From Deltaproteobacteria bacterium (GTDB lineage Bacteria; Desulfobacterota; Desulfuromonadia; Desulfuromonadales; JAAYDE01): a stretch of DNA of 37,286 nt. The stretch lies in contig JAAYDE010000036.1 of the NCBI GenBank assembly GCA_012729375.1, positions 1 to 37,286 on the forward strand, given 5' to 3'. Made by a program: the position numbers and the translations under genes. The notes beneath the pieces were generated by a model. The model made no database searches. It saw nothing but the letters and a program-made list of their open reading frames with translations, and was not told where the DNA came from. Of the stretch, positions 8,822 through 17,811 are shown in pieces; the stretch's first letter is position 1; each line of letters starts with the position of its first letter.

Positions 8822-9727
8822 TTGACAGCAACAGAGATCCCGTTCCGTACTGGTTTCGTGTCGATTATCGGCAGTCCCAATGTAGGCAAATCGACGCTCC
8901 TCAACCAGTTGCTGAAGCAACGGCTGAGCATTGTCTGCAAGAAACCGCAGACCACGCGCAACCGCATCCTCGGCATCTACAATGGTTCCGGCTGCCAGAT
9001 CCTTTTTTTCGACACCCCTGGTTTTCATCAGGGGACCAAGGCTCTCGACCGCTTTTTGACCGAGCAGGCGCTGAGCGCTTGTGCCAACGTCGATCTCATT
9101 TTGGTTTTGGTGGAATCCTGCGGGGAACGCAGCAGGCTGCCCGAACCCCTGCTCACGGTTGTCGCCCAGAGCGGGATTCCGGCGCTGCTGGCCATCAACA
9201 AGATCGACCTCGTCGAACGCCCCCGGCTGTTGCCGCTAATGGAAAGCCATGCTCACAGCTTCCCTTTTCGCGACATCGTTCCGGTAAGCGCTCTCAAGGG
9301 GGAAGGATTGGACGCCCTGGTGAAGGCCATGGTCCGGCTCCTGCCGGAAGGCCCCCCCCTCTATCCCGACGACATGATCAGTGATCTCCCCGAGCGTTTT
9401 TTCGCCGGGGAGTTGATCCGGGAACAGGTGCTGAAAAATGTACATGGAGAAATTCCATATGGGACAACTGTTTACATTGAATCCTTTAAGGAAAGAGATG
9501 ACGGTCTGGTGGCTATCGAAGCGGCCATCATCGTGGAGCGGGAGAGCCACAAGAAGATCGTCGTCGGCCACGGCGGACAGATGATCCGGCGCATCGGTGA
9601 GGCTGCCCGCGGGCAATTGGAGAGGTTTCTGGGTGCCCCGGTTTTTCTGAAAACCTTCGTCCGTGTGGAGAAAAACTGGACCCGTTCCCGCGGCAAGCTG
9701 GATGAATTCGGGTTCCATGAAGGCTAA
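8822..9727 (+). CDS. era: Ribosome-assembly GTPase Era
   Basis: Binds the 3' end of 16S rRNA during small-subunit assembly. The G1 motif GSPNVGKS (about residues 17-24), the DTPG switch and NKIDLV are visible, with a KH RNA-binding domain over roughly residues 200-301. The start is uncertain: TTG 8822 has GTGGAG 6 nt upstream and gives the usual ~301 aa, whereas GTG 8810 would lengthen it by four residues but follows a T run without a ribosome-binding site. It sits between rnc and der, so three RNA/ribosome-maturation genes are together. Confidence 0.94.
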   Translation: MTATEIPFRTGFVSIIGSPNVGKSTLLNQLLKQRLSIVCKKPQTTRNRILGIYNGSGCQILFFDTPGFHQGTKALDRFLTEQALSACANVDLILVLVESCGERSRLPEPLLTVVAQSGIPALLAINKIDLVERPRLLPLMESHAHSFPFRDIVPVSALKGEGLDALVKAMVRLLPEGPPLYPDDMISDLPERFFAGELIREQVLKNVHGEIPYGTTVYIESFKERDDGLVAIEAAIIVERESHKKIVVGHGGQMIRRIGEAARGQLERFLGAPVFLKTFVRVEKNWTRSRGKLDEFGFHEG

Positions 9728-9742
9728 AAGGAAGTTCGCGCC

Positions 9743-11062
9743 ATGATGCCGACCATCGCCATTGTCGGCCGACCTAATGTCGGCAAATCGACCCTTTTCA
9801 ATCGCATCGCTCGCCAGCGCAAGGCCATCGTCGAGGATATGCCCGGGGTGACCCGGGATCGTATCTATGCCGAGGTGCGTCACTATGAGCGCCCCTTTCT
9901 GCTGGTCGACACGGGCGGCTACGAGCCCGCCTCCGACCATGTCATCTTGAGCCGGATGCGCGCCCAGACCGAGGTCGCCATCCGTGAGGCCGACGCCATT
10001 CTGTTTTTGATGGATGTGACCTGTGGCGTCCATGGCGCCGATGTGGCCATGGCCGACCTTCTCCGCCGCCAGGAAAAGCCGGTTTTTTATGTGGTGAACA
10101 AGGCCGATTCGCCGGCCCACGAGATCCAGGCCAACGAGTTCTACGCCCTCGGCATCGATCGCTTTTATCCCATTTCCGCGGAGCACGGCCTGGGGGTGGG
10201 GGAGCTCATCGAGGAGGCGCTGAAAAGCCTGCCTCCCGGCAGGGAGGATGCGGAGGAGGACGGCGAAATCCGTATCGCCATCATCGGCCGGCCCAACGTC
10301 GGCAAATCCTCCCTTGTCAACCGCCTTCTCGGTGCCGACCGGGTGCTTGTCAGCCCCATTCCGGGGACCACCCGCGACACTATCGACACCCGTTTCAACT
10401 TCAACGGGCGGCGCTACCTGCTCATCGATACCGCGGGCATCCGGCGCAAGGCGAAAGTCGACGAGAAACTGGAGAAGATCAGCGTCATCCAGGCCATCAA
10501 GGCGATTTCCCGCGCCCATGTGGTGCTGATGGTCGTCGATGCCGAAAGCGGCATCACCGAGCAGGATTTGACGGTGGCCGGCTACGCCTTCGAGAAGGAC
10601 CGGGCGGTGATCCTAGTGGTCAACAAGTGGGATCTCATCGCCAAGGACAACACCACCTTCCAGGAATTTTCCGAGGAGGTGCGCGCCGCCTTCAAGTTTC
10701 TCTCCTTCGCGCCTCTGCTCTTTGTCTCCGCTCTGACCGGTCAGCGGGTCTCCAAAATCCTTGCCGAAATCGAAAAAATTTACCAGCAGTTCGATCGCAG
10801 CCTGCCCACGCCGGCTCTCAACAAGGCCCTGCAGGAGGCGGTGGAGCGCCGTCCTCCCCCCCTTTTCCGGGGTAAACGGGTAAAACTTTTCTACATCACC
10901 CAGACTGCTGTTCGCCCGCCCACGCTGACGGTCTTTGCCAGCCGCTCCGAAGGGCTCAATATTTACTACCGCCGCTACCTGGCCAACCAGCTGCGCGCCG
11001 CCTGCGGCCTGGAAGGCGTTCCTTTGCGGATGGTCTTCAGAGACCGGGAGAAAAAGGGATAG
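9743..11062 (+). CDS. der: Double-GTPase ribosome assembly factor Der (EngA)
   Basis: Needed for 50S subunit assembly. Two tandem GTPase domains are visible, each with GRPNVGKS (residues 8-15 and about 182-189), each followed by DTGG or DTAG and NKxD motifs, then a C-terminal KH-like domain with the typical basic end. The 439-aa length is normal. AAGGAAG precedes the ATG by 8 nt. It follows era by 15 nt, so the two GTPase genes are likely co-transcribed. Confidence 0.97.
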   Translation: MMPTIAIVGRPNVGKSTLFNRIARQRKAIVEDMPGVTRDRIYAEVRHYERPFLLVDTGGYEPASDHVILSRMRAQTEVAIREADAILFLMDVTCGVHGADVAMADLLRRQEKPVFYVVNKADSPAHEIQANEFYALGIDRFYPISAEHGLGVGELIEEALKSLPPGREDAEEDGEIRIAIIGRPNVGKSSLVNRLLGADRVLVSPIPGTTRDTIDTRFNFNGRRYLLIDTAGIRRKAKVDEKLEKISVIQAIKAISRAHVVLMVVDAESGITEQDLTVAGYAFEKDRAVILVVNKWDLIAKDNTTFQEFSEEVRAAFKFLSFAPLLFVSALTGQRVSKILAEIEKIYQQFDRSLPTPALNKALQEAVERRPPPLFRGKRVKLFYITQTAVRPPTLTVFASRSEGLNIYYRRYLANQLRAACGLEGVPLRMVFRDREKKG

Positions 11063-11071
11063 CCCGTTTTT
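11051..11071 (+). terminator. Weak candidate terminator overlapping the der stop
   Basis: AAAAAGGG (11051-11058) can pair with CCC-G-TTTTT (11063-11071) around the 4-nt loop ATAG, with one bulged G, ending in five T. The GC part of the stem is only 3 bp, so this is a weak call. It lies across the der stop codon, upstream of the predicted infA promoter. Confidence 0.35.
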
Positions 11072-11157
11072 ACTCTTGGAGAACGTCGCCAGGGGGATAA
11101 AGGGTTCTGGCCCTTTGCAGAGGGTTCTCCCCAGTTCTGCCGACGCATCCTGCGCCC

Positions 11158-11187
11158 TTGACAATATGCCTGAGTTTCCGCTTTAAT
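11158..11187 (+). promoter_or_regulatory. Sigma-70-type promoter for infA
   Basis: A consensus -35 TTGACA (11158-11163) and TTTAAT (11182-11187) are separated by 18 nt. Transcription would begin near 11194, leaving a leader of about 44 nt that ends in a strong AAGGAGG before infA. The 175-bp gap between der and infA also holds small hairpins (AAAGGG/CCCTTT at 11099-11116) without T runs. Confidence 0.75.
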
Positions 11188-11237
11188 AGGCGCGTTTTGG
11201 CGGTCTTGGGCGTTTACCCACCAGCAAGGAGGCGGTT

Positions 11238-11456
11238 TTGGCGAAAGAAGAAGCAATCGAGGTCGAAGGCAAGGTCATCGAGCCCCTGCCCAACGCCATG
11301 TTCCGGGTCGAACTGGACAACGGACATGTCGTTCTGGCTCATATCTCCGGGAAGATGCGCAAGTTTTACATCAGGATTCTGCCGGGAGACCGGGTCACGG
11401 TGGAGCTTTCCCCCTATGACCTGAGCCGCGGCCGCATCACCTACCGGGCCAAATAG
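11238..11456 (+). CDS. infA: Translation initiation factor IF-1
   Basis: A 72-aa single S1/OB-fold protein that binds the 30S A site during initiation. The segments [26 protein letters not shown] and [13 protein letters not shown] are highly characteristic of bacterial IF-1. The start is TTG, fixed by AAGGAGG (11226-11232) 5 nt upstream. It stands alone, outside any ribosomal-protein operon, with its own promoter. Many bacteria of this group also carry an infA in the spc operon, so this may be a second copy (inference). Confidence 0.95.
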   Translation: MAKEEAIEVEGKVIEPLPNAMFRVELDNGHVVLAHISGKMRKFYIRILPGDRVTVELSPYDLSRGRITYRAK

Positions 11457-11496
11457 TCGGCCAATCGTTGAAAAAAACCGGCGGCGGCCGTTCCTG

Positions 11497-11619
11497 CCCG
11501 GGTATTACCCCACGCCCGGGTGGAGCGGTTTGACTGTCAACGTCAAGTAATGCATTTTTAATGACCGGCCTTTGCCGGTATTTATATTTATTTATAAGGC
11601 GGCGCTGCCGCCTTGGAGG
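11497..11619 (+). promoter_or_regulatory. Structured leader upstream of leuS
   Basis: The 169-bp infA-leuS gap holds three inverted repeats: CCCGGG twice (11497-11502, 11515-11520); ACCGGC-CTTT-GCCGGT (11564-11579), followed by an A/T-rich stretch; and a perfect 8-bp stem AAGGCGGC-GCT-GCCGCCTT (11596-11614) that ends directly at the GGAGG of leuS (11615-11619). The middle hairpin could terminate infA transcription, and the last is placed to influence ribosome access. A T-box would be the known class for this position, but its consensus is not clearly present. Function is inferred from position only. Confidence 0.5.
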
Positions 11620-11625
11620 TCCGGC

Positions 11626-14190
11626 ATGGAAGAACGCTACGTCCCCGCTGTCGTCGAGCGCAAATGGCAGGAAATCTGGAGCGCCGACCATTCTTTCAGG
11701 GCGGAGGAAAACCCGACCCGGAACAAGTTCTATCTTCTCGAGATGTTCCCCTATCCGTCGGGACGGATTCACATGGGCCATGTGCGCAACTACTCCATCG
11801 GCGACGTGGTGGCGCGCTTCAAAAGGATGCAGGGATTCAACGTCATCCATCCCATGGGCTGGGACGCCTTCGGCATGCCGGCTGAAAACGCCGCCATCGA
11901 AAGGGGCATCCATCCCGCTATCTGGACCTATGAAAATATCGCCAACATGAAAGCCCAGCTGATGAAGATGGGCTTTTCCTATGACTGGGAACGGGAAATC
12001 GCTACCTGTGATCCCAACTATTACCTCTGGGAGCAGCTCATTTTTCTGAAAATGCTGGGAAAAGGGCTGGCTTACAAGAAGCGTTCGGCCGTCAACTGGT
12101 GCCCCCAGTGCCTGACTGTCCTCGCCAACGAACAGGTCGAGGAAGGCTGTTGCTGGCGCTGTCACAGCGAAGTGGAGCCGAAGGAACTGGAACAGTGGTT
12201 TTTCAAGATCACCGACTATGCCCAGGAATTGCTCGACGAAACCTATCGCATGAGCGGTTGGCCCGAACCGGTGCTGATCATGCAGCGCAACTGGATCGGC
12301 CGTTCCACCGGCTGCGAGATCGATTTTCCCGTTGCCGACTCCGCCAAGCGCATCCGCGTCTTCACCACCCGTCAGGACACCCTTTTCGGGGCTACCTTCA
12401 TGAGTCTCGCCCCCGAGCATCCTTTTGCTTTGGAACTGACTGTTGCCGACCGGCGCGCCGAGGTGGAGACTTTCATCGCCCGCATTCGCAAGGAAGACAA
12501 GATCAAGCGGACCAGCGAGGATTATGAAAAGGAAGGGGTCTTCACCGGCGCTTATTGCGTCAATCCGGTGACCGGACAAAAGATGCCGGTGATGCTGGCC
12601 AATTTCGTCCTCATGGAATACGGCACCGGCGCGGTGATGGCGGTTCCCACCCACGACCAGAGGGATTTCGAGTTCGCCCGGAAATACAATCTGCCGATGA
12701 CTGTGGTCATTCAGCCTCCCGGCGAGGAACTTGCGCCGGAGACGATGACGGCGGCCTATACCGAACCGGGAACCATGGTCAATTCAGGGGAATTCAATGG
12801 CCTCGACAACGAAACCGCCAAGGAAAAAATCGCCGATTATCTGGAGCGGCGCGATATCGGCGTACGGAAGGTCAATTTCCGCCTGCGGGATTGGGGGGTT
12901 TCCCGGCAACGTTACTGGGGCACGCCGATTCCCATCATCTATTGCGACGCCTGCGGCATGGTTCCGGTGCCGGAGCGAGATCTGCCGGTAATCCTGCCCG
13001 AGGATGTGGAATTCCATCCCGAGGGAGGAAGTCCCTTGGCCGCCTGTGCGTCTTTCGTCCACACCACCTGCCCCCGCTGCGGGGCGCCGGCGCGGCGGGA
13101 GACCGACACCTTTGACACCTTTGTCGAAAGTTCGTGGTATTTCCTCCGCTACGCCTGTCCCCATTACACCGGTGGTCCCATCGACAAAGGGGCGGTCGAC
13201 TACTGGATGCCAGTAGATCAGTACATCGGCGGCGTCGAACACGCCGTGCTCCATCTCCTCTATTCCCGTTTCTACACCAAGGTGCTTCGGGACCTGGGCC
13301 TGGTCCGGGTCGGCGAACCCTTTAAGAATCTGCTCACCCAGGGTATGGTCTGCAAGGAGACGCAGAAGTGTCCCCGGCACGGCTGGCTCTTTCCCGAGGA
13401 CGTGGCGGAGGGCAAGTGCCGCAAGTGCGGCAGCGAGGCTATCCTCGGCCGCAAGGAAAAGATGAGCAAGTCGAAGAAAAACGTGGTCGATCCTGATGTT
13501 TTGATCGGTCAATACGGTGCCGACACGGCCCGTCTTTTCTGTCTTTTCGCTTCGCCCCCGGAAAAGGATCTGGAGTGGAGCGAGCGCGGGGTCGAAGGAG
13601 CCTCCCGCTTCCTCAACCGGGTCTGGCGGATTGTTTACGAGAACCTTCACCTGGTGAGCAGCAGCTCCGGCGACCTTGAGGATCCGGAAACGCAAGCCGT
13701 CGTCCGCTCCCTGCGGAAAGCCATCCATCAGACCATCAAGAAGGTAACGGAGGACATCGAAAACCGCTTTCAGTTCAATACTGCCATCGCCGCCGTGATG
13801 GAACTGGTCAATGCCGTCAGCGCGGCTCCAAACAAGGAGAGGTGCCCCCGCACCCTGGGCGAGGCTCTGGAGGCCATCGTTCTCTTGCTCAATCCCTTTG
13901 TGCCCCATTTCGCCGAAGAGTTGTGGTCGGCTTTGGGTCATGGGGAAAGTGTCGAAAAATCCACCTGGCCTTCTTGGGATGAAAGGGCGCTGGTGGAGGA
14001 GCAGAAGCTGGTGGTGGTTCAGGTCAACGGCAAGGTGCGCGGCAAGATACTGGTGCCCACCGATGCCGCCGACAGTCTGGTCCGCGATATCGCCATGGCC
14101 GATGCCAACGTCACCCGTTTCGTGGAGGGCAGAGAGATTCACAAGGTGGTGGTGATTCCCAACAGGTTGGTCAACATCGTGGTCGGCTGA
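11626..14190 (+). CDS. leuS: Leucyl-tRNA synthetase
   Basis: Charges tRNA-Leu. HMGH at residues 49-52 and KMSKS at 612-616 are the class I motifs. The CP1 editing domain is present, with [12 protein letters not shown] and a [14 protein letters not shown] segment, so mischarged products can be hydrolysed. Cysteine pairs (CPQC with CWRC, and others later) suggest bound zinc. I chose ATG 11626 because GGAGG lies 6 nt upstream; an ATG at 11572 in the same frame falls in the leader. Length 854 aa is normal. The stop codon directly abuts the lptE start, so leuS, lptE and holA are likely one operon, the same order as in many Proteobacteria. Confidence 0.97.
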   Translation: MEERYVPAVVERKWQEIWSADHSFRAEENPTRNKFYLLEMFPYPSGRIHMGHVRNYSIGDVVARFKRMQGFNVIHPMGWDAFGMPAENAAIERGIHPAIWTYENIANMKAQLMKMGFSYDWEREIATCDPNYYLWEQLIFLKMLGKGLAYKKRSAVNWCPQCLTVLANEQVEEGCCWRCHSEVEPKELEQWFFKITDYAQELLDETYRMSGWPEPVLIMQRNWIGRSTGCEIDFPVADSAKRIRVFTTRQDTLFGATFMSLAPEHPFALELTVADRRAEVETFIARIRKEDKIKRTSEDYEKEGVFTGAYCVNPVTGQKMPVMLANFVLMEYGTGAVMAVPTHDQRDFEFARKYNLPMTVVIQPPGEELAPETMTAAYTEPGTMVNSGEFNGLDNETAKEKIADYLERRDIGVRKVNFRLRDWGVSRQRYWGTPIPIIYCDACGMVPVPERDLPVILPEDVEFHPEGGSPLAACASFVHTTCPRCGAPARRETDTFDTFVESSWYFLRYACPHYTGGPIDKGAVDYWMPVDQYIGGVEHAVLHLLYSRFYTKVLRDLGLVRVGEPFKNLLTQGMVCKETQKCPRHGWLFPEDVAEGKCRKCGSEAILGRKEKMSKSKKNVVDPDVLIGQYGADTARLFCLFASPPEKDLEWSERGVEGASRFLNRVWRIVYENLHLVSSSSGDLEDPETQAVVRSLRKAIHQTIKKVTEDIENRFQFNTAIAAVMELVNAVSAAPNKERCPRTLGEALEAIVLLLNPFVPHFAEELWSALGHGESVEKSTWPSWDERALVEEQKLVVVQVNGKVRGKILVPTDAADSLVRDIAMADANVTRFVEGREIHKVVVIPNRLVNIVVG

Positions 14191-14718
14191 ATGATGATAC
14201 AACGATCTTGCACGGTACTGGCGCTGCTTTTTCTGATGGCGGTATGGGGCTGTGGCTACCATCTTCCCGGAGGGGAGGGCGACCGTCTGCCGGGAGGGGT
14301 GCGGGTGATCTACATCGCCCTTTTCGACAACCGCACTTCCGAACCCTTTCTTGAAAACCTCGTTTCCAATGCCGTCATCCAGCGTTTTTCCCGGGCCTTG
14401 AATGTCGAGGTTGTGGAAGACCCCAAGGCCGCAGAGGCCATTCTCAGCGGCACCGTTTCCGCCTACCGGAGCAGCGCCTCGGCCTATTCGGGCCGGGAGG
14501 ACGATATCACCGAGTACCGAACCTCCATCACCTGTCAGGCTGTCCTCCGTGCCGTGGACGACAACCGGGTGTTGTGGAAGGGGAGCGCTTCCTGGAGCGA
14601 TGAGTACCAGGCTTCTCTCAATCGTGGCCTGGAGGAGAGCGGCGAGGCCATTTCCCAGCAGGAGATCAGTGTGCGCCTGGCGGACGAGCTCTTCAACCGC
14701 ATCACCGCCAATTTCTGA
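14191..14718 (+). CDS. lptE: LPS-assembly lipoprotein LptE
   Basis: An outer-membrane lipoprotein that plugs the LptD barrel and helps insert lipopolysaccharide. The 175-aa protein starts with a basic-hydrophobic signal peptide ending in a lipobox-like VWGC, with C21 as the lipidated residue, followed by GYHLPGG, the usual LptE beginning. The leuS-lptE-holA position supports the call. There is no gap from leuS, so translation is probably coupled. It indicates an outer membrane with LPS. Confidence 0.9.
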   Translation: MMIQRSCTVLALLFLMAVWGCGYHLPGGEGDRLPGGVRVIYIALFDNRTSEPFLENLVSNAVIQRFSRALNVEVVEDPKAAEAILSGTVSAYRSSASAYSGREDDITEYRTSITCQAVLRAVDDNRVLWKGSASWSDEYQASLNRGLEESGEAISQQEISVRLADELFNRITANF

Positions 14719-14741
14719 TTACAGCGGGGTGGTGCAGCCGA

Positions 14742-15752
14742 ATGACTATCGCGGAGTTGCAAAAGAAGCTGCAACGGCGGGAAATTCCCGCCCTTCTTTT
14801 TTTTCATGGTGAGGATACGCCTTCCCTGGAGGAAGCCTTGCGCCTCACCATCGACAGCGTTCTCCAGCCGCAACAGCGCGATTTCAACCTCCATCAATTC
14901 TCCGCTGGGGACAACGACATTGAGGGCATCCTCAATGCCGTTCAGACCCTGCCGGTTTTCGCCCCGCGCCGGCTGGTAGTGGTCAAGAACGTGCAGGAAC
15001 TTGCCACTGTCCATCATCCGTCGCTCATCGATTACCTGCAGCAGCCGGTTCCGGAAACGGTGCTTTTGCTGACTGCGGCCTCCGCCGACAAGCGTCTTCG
15101 GCTGTTTCAGGCCCTCGCTCGCGGCGCTTTGACGGTGGAATTCCCCCGCCCCAAGGAATACCAGCTGGCGGAGTTGGTCAAGGAAAGGGGGGCCAGGCGC
15201 GGAGTGCGCTTCATTGGGGATGCCCTGGCCCTTTTCTGCCAGCGTTGCGGGACGGAAAATCTCAGCTGGCAGGAAGAGCTTGAAAAATTATTCACTTTCC
15301 TGGGGGAAAAGAAGGCCGCCACGGTCGCGGATGTTGTCGAGGCGACCCTCGACGGCAGCGCCGTTTCCGTATTTGATGTCATCAATGCCGTCGGGCGCTG
15401 CGATAAGTCTGCCAGTCTGCGTCTGCTGCGCCAGCTGATGGACGAGGGGGCGGCGGCGCTTTTTGTGCTCTCCATGCTCGTCCGCCATTTCCGCCAGCTG
15501 TGGATCTGCGCGACGATGAGAAGGCAGGGTGCGGAGGGGGCGACTATCGCCCGGCAGGCCGATTTCCGGCCTTATTTCCTGGACAAGATGATGGATCAGG
15601 CCGACCATTTTTCAGCGGCGGAATATCGTAATATCTTCACTTGGTTTCTGGAAACGGACCGGGCACTCAAGAGCGGTTCCGGCAACGGTGGTCCGCTCCT
15701 CGAATCCCTGGTGGCGAGAATCGTCGGTGCGGGAAAAAACAAAGGCCCCTGA
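14742..15752 (+). CDS. holA: DNA polymerase III delta subunit
   Basis: Clamp-loader subunit that opens the beta clamp. The 336-aa length and overall pattern fit HolA: an N-terminal LLFFHGEDTPSLEEAL segment where other AAA+ proteins have a P-loop, RRLVVVKNVQEL, and a C-terminal helical part. Sequence conservation in this family is low, so the call also rests on the leuS-lptE-holA order. It follows lptE by 23 nt. Its stop codon lies inside the loop of the convergent rpsT terminator. Confidence 0.9.
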   Translation: MTIAELQKKLQRREIPALLFFHGEDTPSLEEALRLTIDSVLQPQQRDFNLHQFSAGDNDIEGILNAVQTLPVFAPRRLVVVKNVQELATVHHPSLIDYLQQPVPETVLLLTAASADKRLRLFQALARGALTVEFPRPKEYQLAELVKERGARRGVRFIGDALALFCQRCGTENLSWQEELEKLFTFLGEKKAATVADVVEATLDGSAVSVFDVINAVGRCDKSASLRLLRQLMDEGAAALFVLSMLVRHFRQLWICATMRRQGAEGATIARQADFRPYFLDKMMDQADHFSAAEYRNIFTWFLETDRALKSGSGNGGPLLESLVARIVGAGKNKGP

Positions 15753-15761
15753 ACGGGGCCT
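15734..15761 (-). terminator. Intrinsic terminator of rpsT
   Basis: Read on the reverse strand, AGGCCCC-GTTCA-GGGGCCT forms a perfect 7-bp GC-rich stem followed by TTTGTTTTTT. It lies 27 nt after the rpsT stop. On the forward strand the stem is preceded, not followed, by the A/T run, so it should act on rpsT. The holA stop codon (15750-15752) sits in the hairpin. Confidence 0.88.
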
Positions 15762-15788
15762 CGAAAGTTTGCCGGGTTCCTGAACCAA

Positions 15789-16052
15789 TCAGCGGATGGT
15801 GTTGACCAGTTTGGTGAGACGGGCAATCTTGCGGCTGGCGGTGGCTTTGTGGAGAACCCCTTTGGATGCCGCCCTGTCGATAAAGGGAACGGCTTTTCCC
15901 AGGGCGGCTGCGGCGCTTGCCGCGTCGTTTCCGGAAACGGCCAGACGAACTTTTTTGACGAGGGTGCGGAGAGTGGTGCGCATGTGTGCGTTGCGCTCAT
16001 TGCGCATGACGTTTTGCTTGTTTCTTTTGATGGCGGATTTATGGTTGGCCAA
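15789..16052 (-). CDS. rpsT: Small ribosomal subunit protein S20
   Basis: An 87-aa basic helical protein that binds 16S rRNA. The N-terminus ANHKSAIKRNKQN and the C-terminal HKATASRKIARLTKLV are characteristic of S20. The start codon is TTG, fixed by AGGAGGAG 4 nt upstream. The E. coli rpsT gene also begins with UUG, where it takes part in autogenous control; whether that holds here is inference. The gene is monocistronic, with its own promoter and terminator, and diverges from murJ. Confidence 0.97.
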   Translation of the reverse strand: MANHKSAIKRNKQNVMRNERNAHMRTTLRTLVKKVRLAVSGNDAASAAAALGKAVPFIDRAASKGVLHKATASRKIARLTKLVNTIR

Positions 16053-16097
16053 GGTTCTCCTCCTGAGATGTGTTTTGATTCATTGAGTCCGCCTCGC

Positions 16098-16127
16098 CTT
16101 ATAACATTCAAGGCCGCTTTCGGTCAA
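16098..16127 (-). promoter_or_regulatory. Sigma-70-type promoter for rpsT
   Basis: On the reverse strand TTGACC (16127-16122) and TATAAG (16103-16098) are 18 nt apart, 45 nt before the start codon. A/T-rich tracts just upstream (16128-16160) could act as an UP element, as is usual for ribosomal-protein genes. The rest of this 181-bp divergent gap is A/T-rich and must also hold the murJ promoter, which I cannot place with confidence. Confidence 0.7.
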
Positions 16128-16233
16128 CAAAAAAATCACTCTGCAAAAATAAAAAAAAGCATAATTTTCAATTGGTTATTTCCATTCTAAAAAGGATTAA
16201 AATTCTTCCAATTTAACAAGGTCTGAGAAAAGT

Positions 16234-17811
16234 ATGTCGGAGAAAGGAAACATCTTTCGGGCCACGGGAATCATGGGGGTGGCCACCTCTTTGAGCCGCG
16301 TCACCGGGTTGGTCCGGGATATGGTCATCGCCCGCTTGTTCGGCGCCGGTTTCGCTTCCGACGCTTTTTTTATCGCCTTTACCATCCCCAACCTTTTCCG
16401 GCGTTTTTTCGCCGAGGGCTCGCTGACGGCGGCCTTCGTTCCGGTTTTTTCCGAGATCTATCACCTGCGCGGCCAGCATGAGGCGAAACGTTTCGCCGAT
16501 CGCTGCGGGACGTTCCTGTTCCTGGTGATGACGGCGGTCACCCTGACCGGGGTACTGGCCTCGCCCCTGCTGGTCCGGCTTTTCGGCGGCGGATTCGCTG
16601 GCGTCCCCGGCAAACTGGAACTGACCGATTTGCTCAACCGGATCATGTTCCCCTATCTTTTCTTCGTCAGCCTGCTTGCCCTGGTCACTGGTATTCTCAA
16701 TGTCCTCGGCCGGTTTTTCCTCCCCTCTCTGGCGCCTCTCTTCCTCAACCTGTGCATGATCGGCTCGGCATGTCTCCTTTCCCCTTATCTGGAAACGCCC
16801 ATTCTGGCCCTGGCGGGAGGGGTGATCCTCGGCGGGGCGGTTCAGCTTCTGATTCAGTTTCCGCTCCTGTGGCGCGCCGGTTTCCTGTTCCACCCGGTGC
16901 GGCATTTTCTGGATGCCGATGTGCGCCGGGCGGCTTTGCTGATGCTGCCCGGTATCGCCGGCGTCGCCATCTACCAGATCAACCTGACGATCAGTCGTCT
17001 GATGGCCTCCTTTCTGCCCCAGGGAAGCGTCTCCTACCTTTATTATGCCCAGCGGCTTTTCGAGTTTCCCCAAGGGATTTTCATCGTTTCCCTGGCCCAG
17101 GCGGTGCTGCCCGCCATGAGCCGTCACGCCGCTCTCAACCATGGCGAGGATCTGAAGGAATCGTTGCGCTTTTCCCTGCAGTTGATCGCTTTTGTCACTT
17201 TGCCCGCCGCCGCCGGCCTGATGGTCTGCTCCATCCCCGTCTTCAGCCTCTTTTTCATGAACGAAACCTTCGGCTATGCCCAGGTGGTTAAAACCGCCCA
17301 GGCCCTTGTCGCCTATGCACCGGGCCTTGTTTTTGTCGGCGTCAGCCGGATTCTGGCTCCGGTTTTCTTCGCTTTCAAGGACACCCGGACGCCGGTGCGG
17401 ATCTCCTTCTGGACCCTGCTCGTCAACGCAGGCTGCGGTCTCCCATTCATGCTGCTCTGGGGGCATGTCGGACTGGCCGCCGCCGGCACCCTGTCGGCGG
17501 CGGTGAACAGCCTTCTTTTGTGGCGCGCCCTGAAAGGGAAAATCGGGCCGCTGAAATTCAATGAAATGGTAATGGATCTGTACCGGTTGCTGCCTGTGGT
17601 TCTGGTCATGGCCGGGGCGGTTTTCGCCATCCTCAGTTGCGGACCGTGGCAGGAGGTGGGTCGCGGAGGCATCAAACTGCTTGTCCTTGGCGCCGCGGTT
17701 TCCGTGGGGCTGCTTCTTTTCAGCGTCGGCTGTTTTCTCTGCGGGGTCTCCCAAACCAGGGAAATACTCGCCCTGATTCGAAAAAAAATAGCGAGAAAGG
17801 CGCCTCAATGA
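16234..17811 (+). CDS. murJ: Lipid II flippase MurJ (MviN)
   Basis: Moves the peptidoglycan precursor lipid II across the inner membrane. The 525-aa protein is hydrophobic along its length, with about 14 predicted membrane segments. The N-terminal part has the family pattern: SLSRVTGLVRDMVIARLFGAG followed by SDAFFIAFTIPNLFRRFFAEG (each split here at the family boundary), including the conserved arginines of the central cavity. The ribosome-binding site before ATG 16234 is weak (GAGAAAAG). It overlaps the next gene by ATGA. Confidence 0.95.
   Translation: MSEKGNIFRATGIMGVATSLSRVTGLVRDMVIARLFGAGFASDAFFIAFTIPNLFRRFFAEGSLTAAFVPVFSEIYHLRGQHEAKRFADRCGTFLFLVMTAVTLTGVLASPLLVRLFGGGFAGVPGKLELTDLLNRIMFPYLFFVSLLALVTGILNVLGRFFLPSLAPLFLNLCMIGSACLLSPYLETPILALAGGVILGGAVQLLIQFPLLWRAGFLFHPVRHFLDADVRRAALLMLPGIAGVAIYQINLTISRLMASFLPQGSVSYLYYAQRLFEFPQGIFIVSLAQAVLPAMSRHAALNHGEDLKESLRFSLQLIAFVTLPAAAGLMVCSIPVFSLFFMNETFGYAQVVKTAQALVAYAPGLVFVGVSRILAPVFFAFKDTRTPVRISFWTLLVNAGCGLPFMLLWGHVGLAAAGTLSAAVNSLLLWRALKGKIGPLKFNEMVMDLYRLLPVVLVMAGAVFAILSCGPWQEVGRGGIKLLVLGAAVSVGLLLFSVGCFLCGVSQTREILALIRKKIARKAPQ

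Noticed and set aside
11518..11530. T-box core resembling GGGTGG...CCGCG before leuS
   Set aside because: The ACC of the consensus is missing, and the gap after infA is too short for a full T-box with Stem I and specifier.
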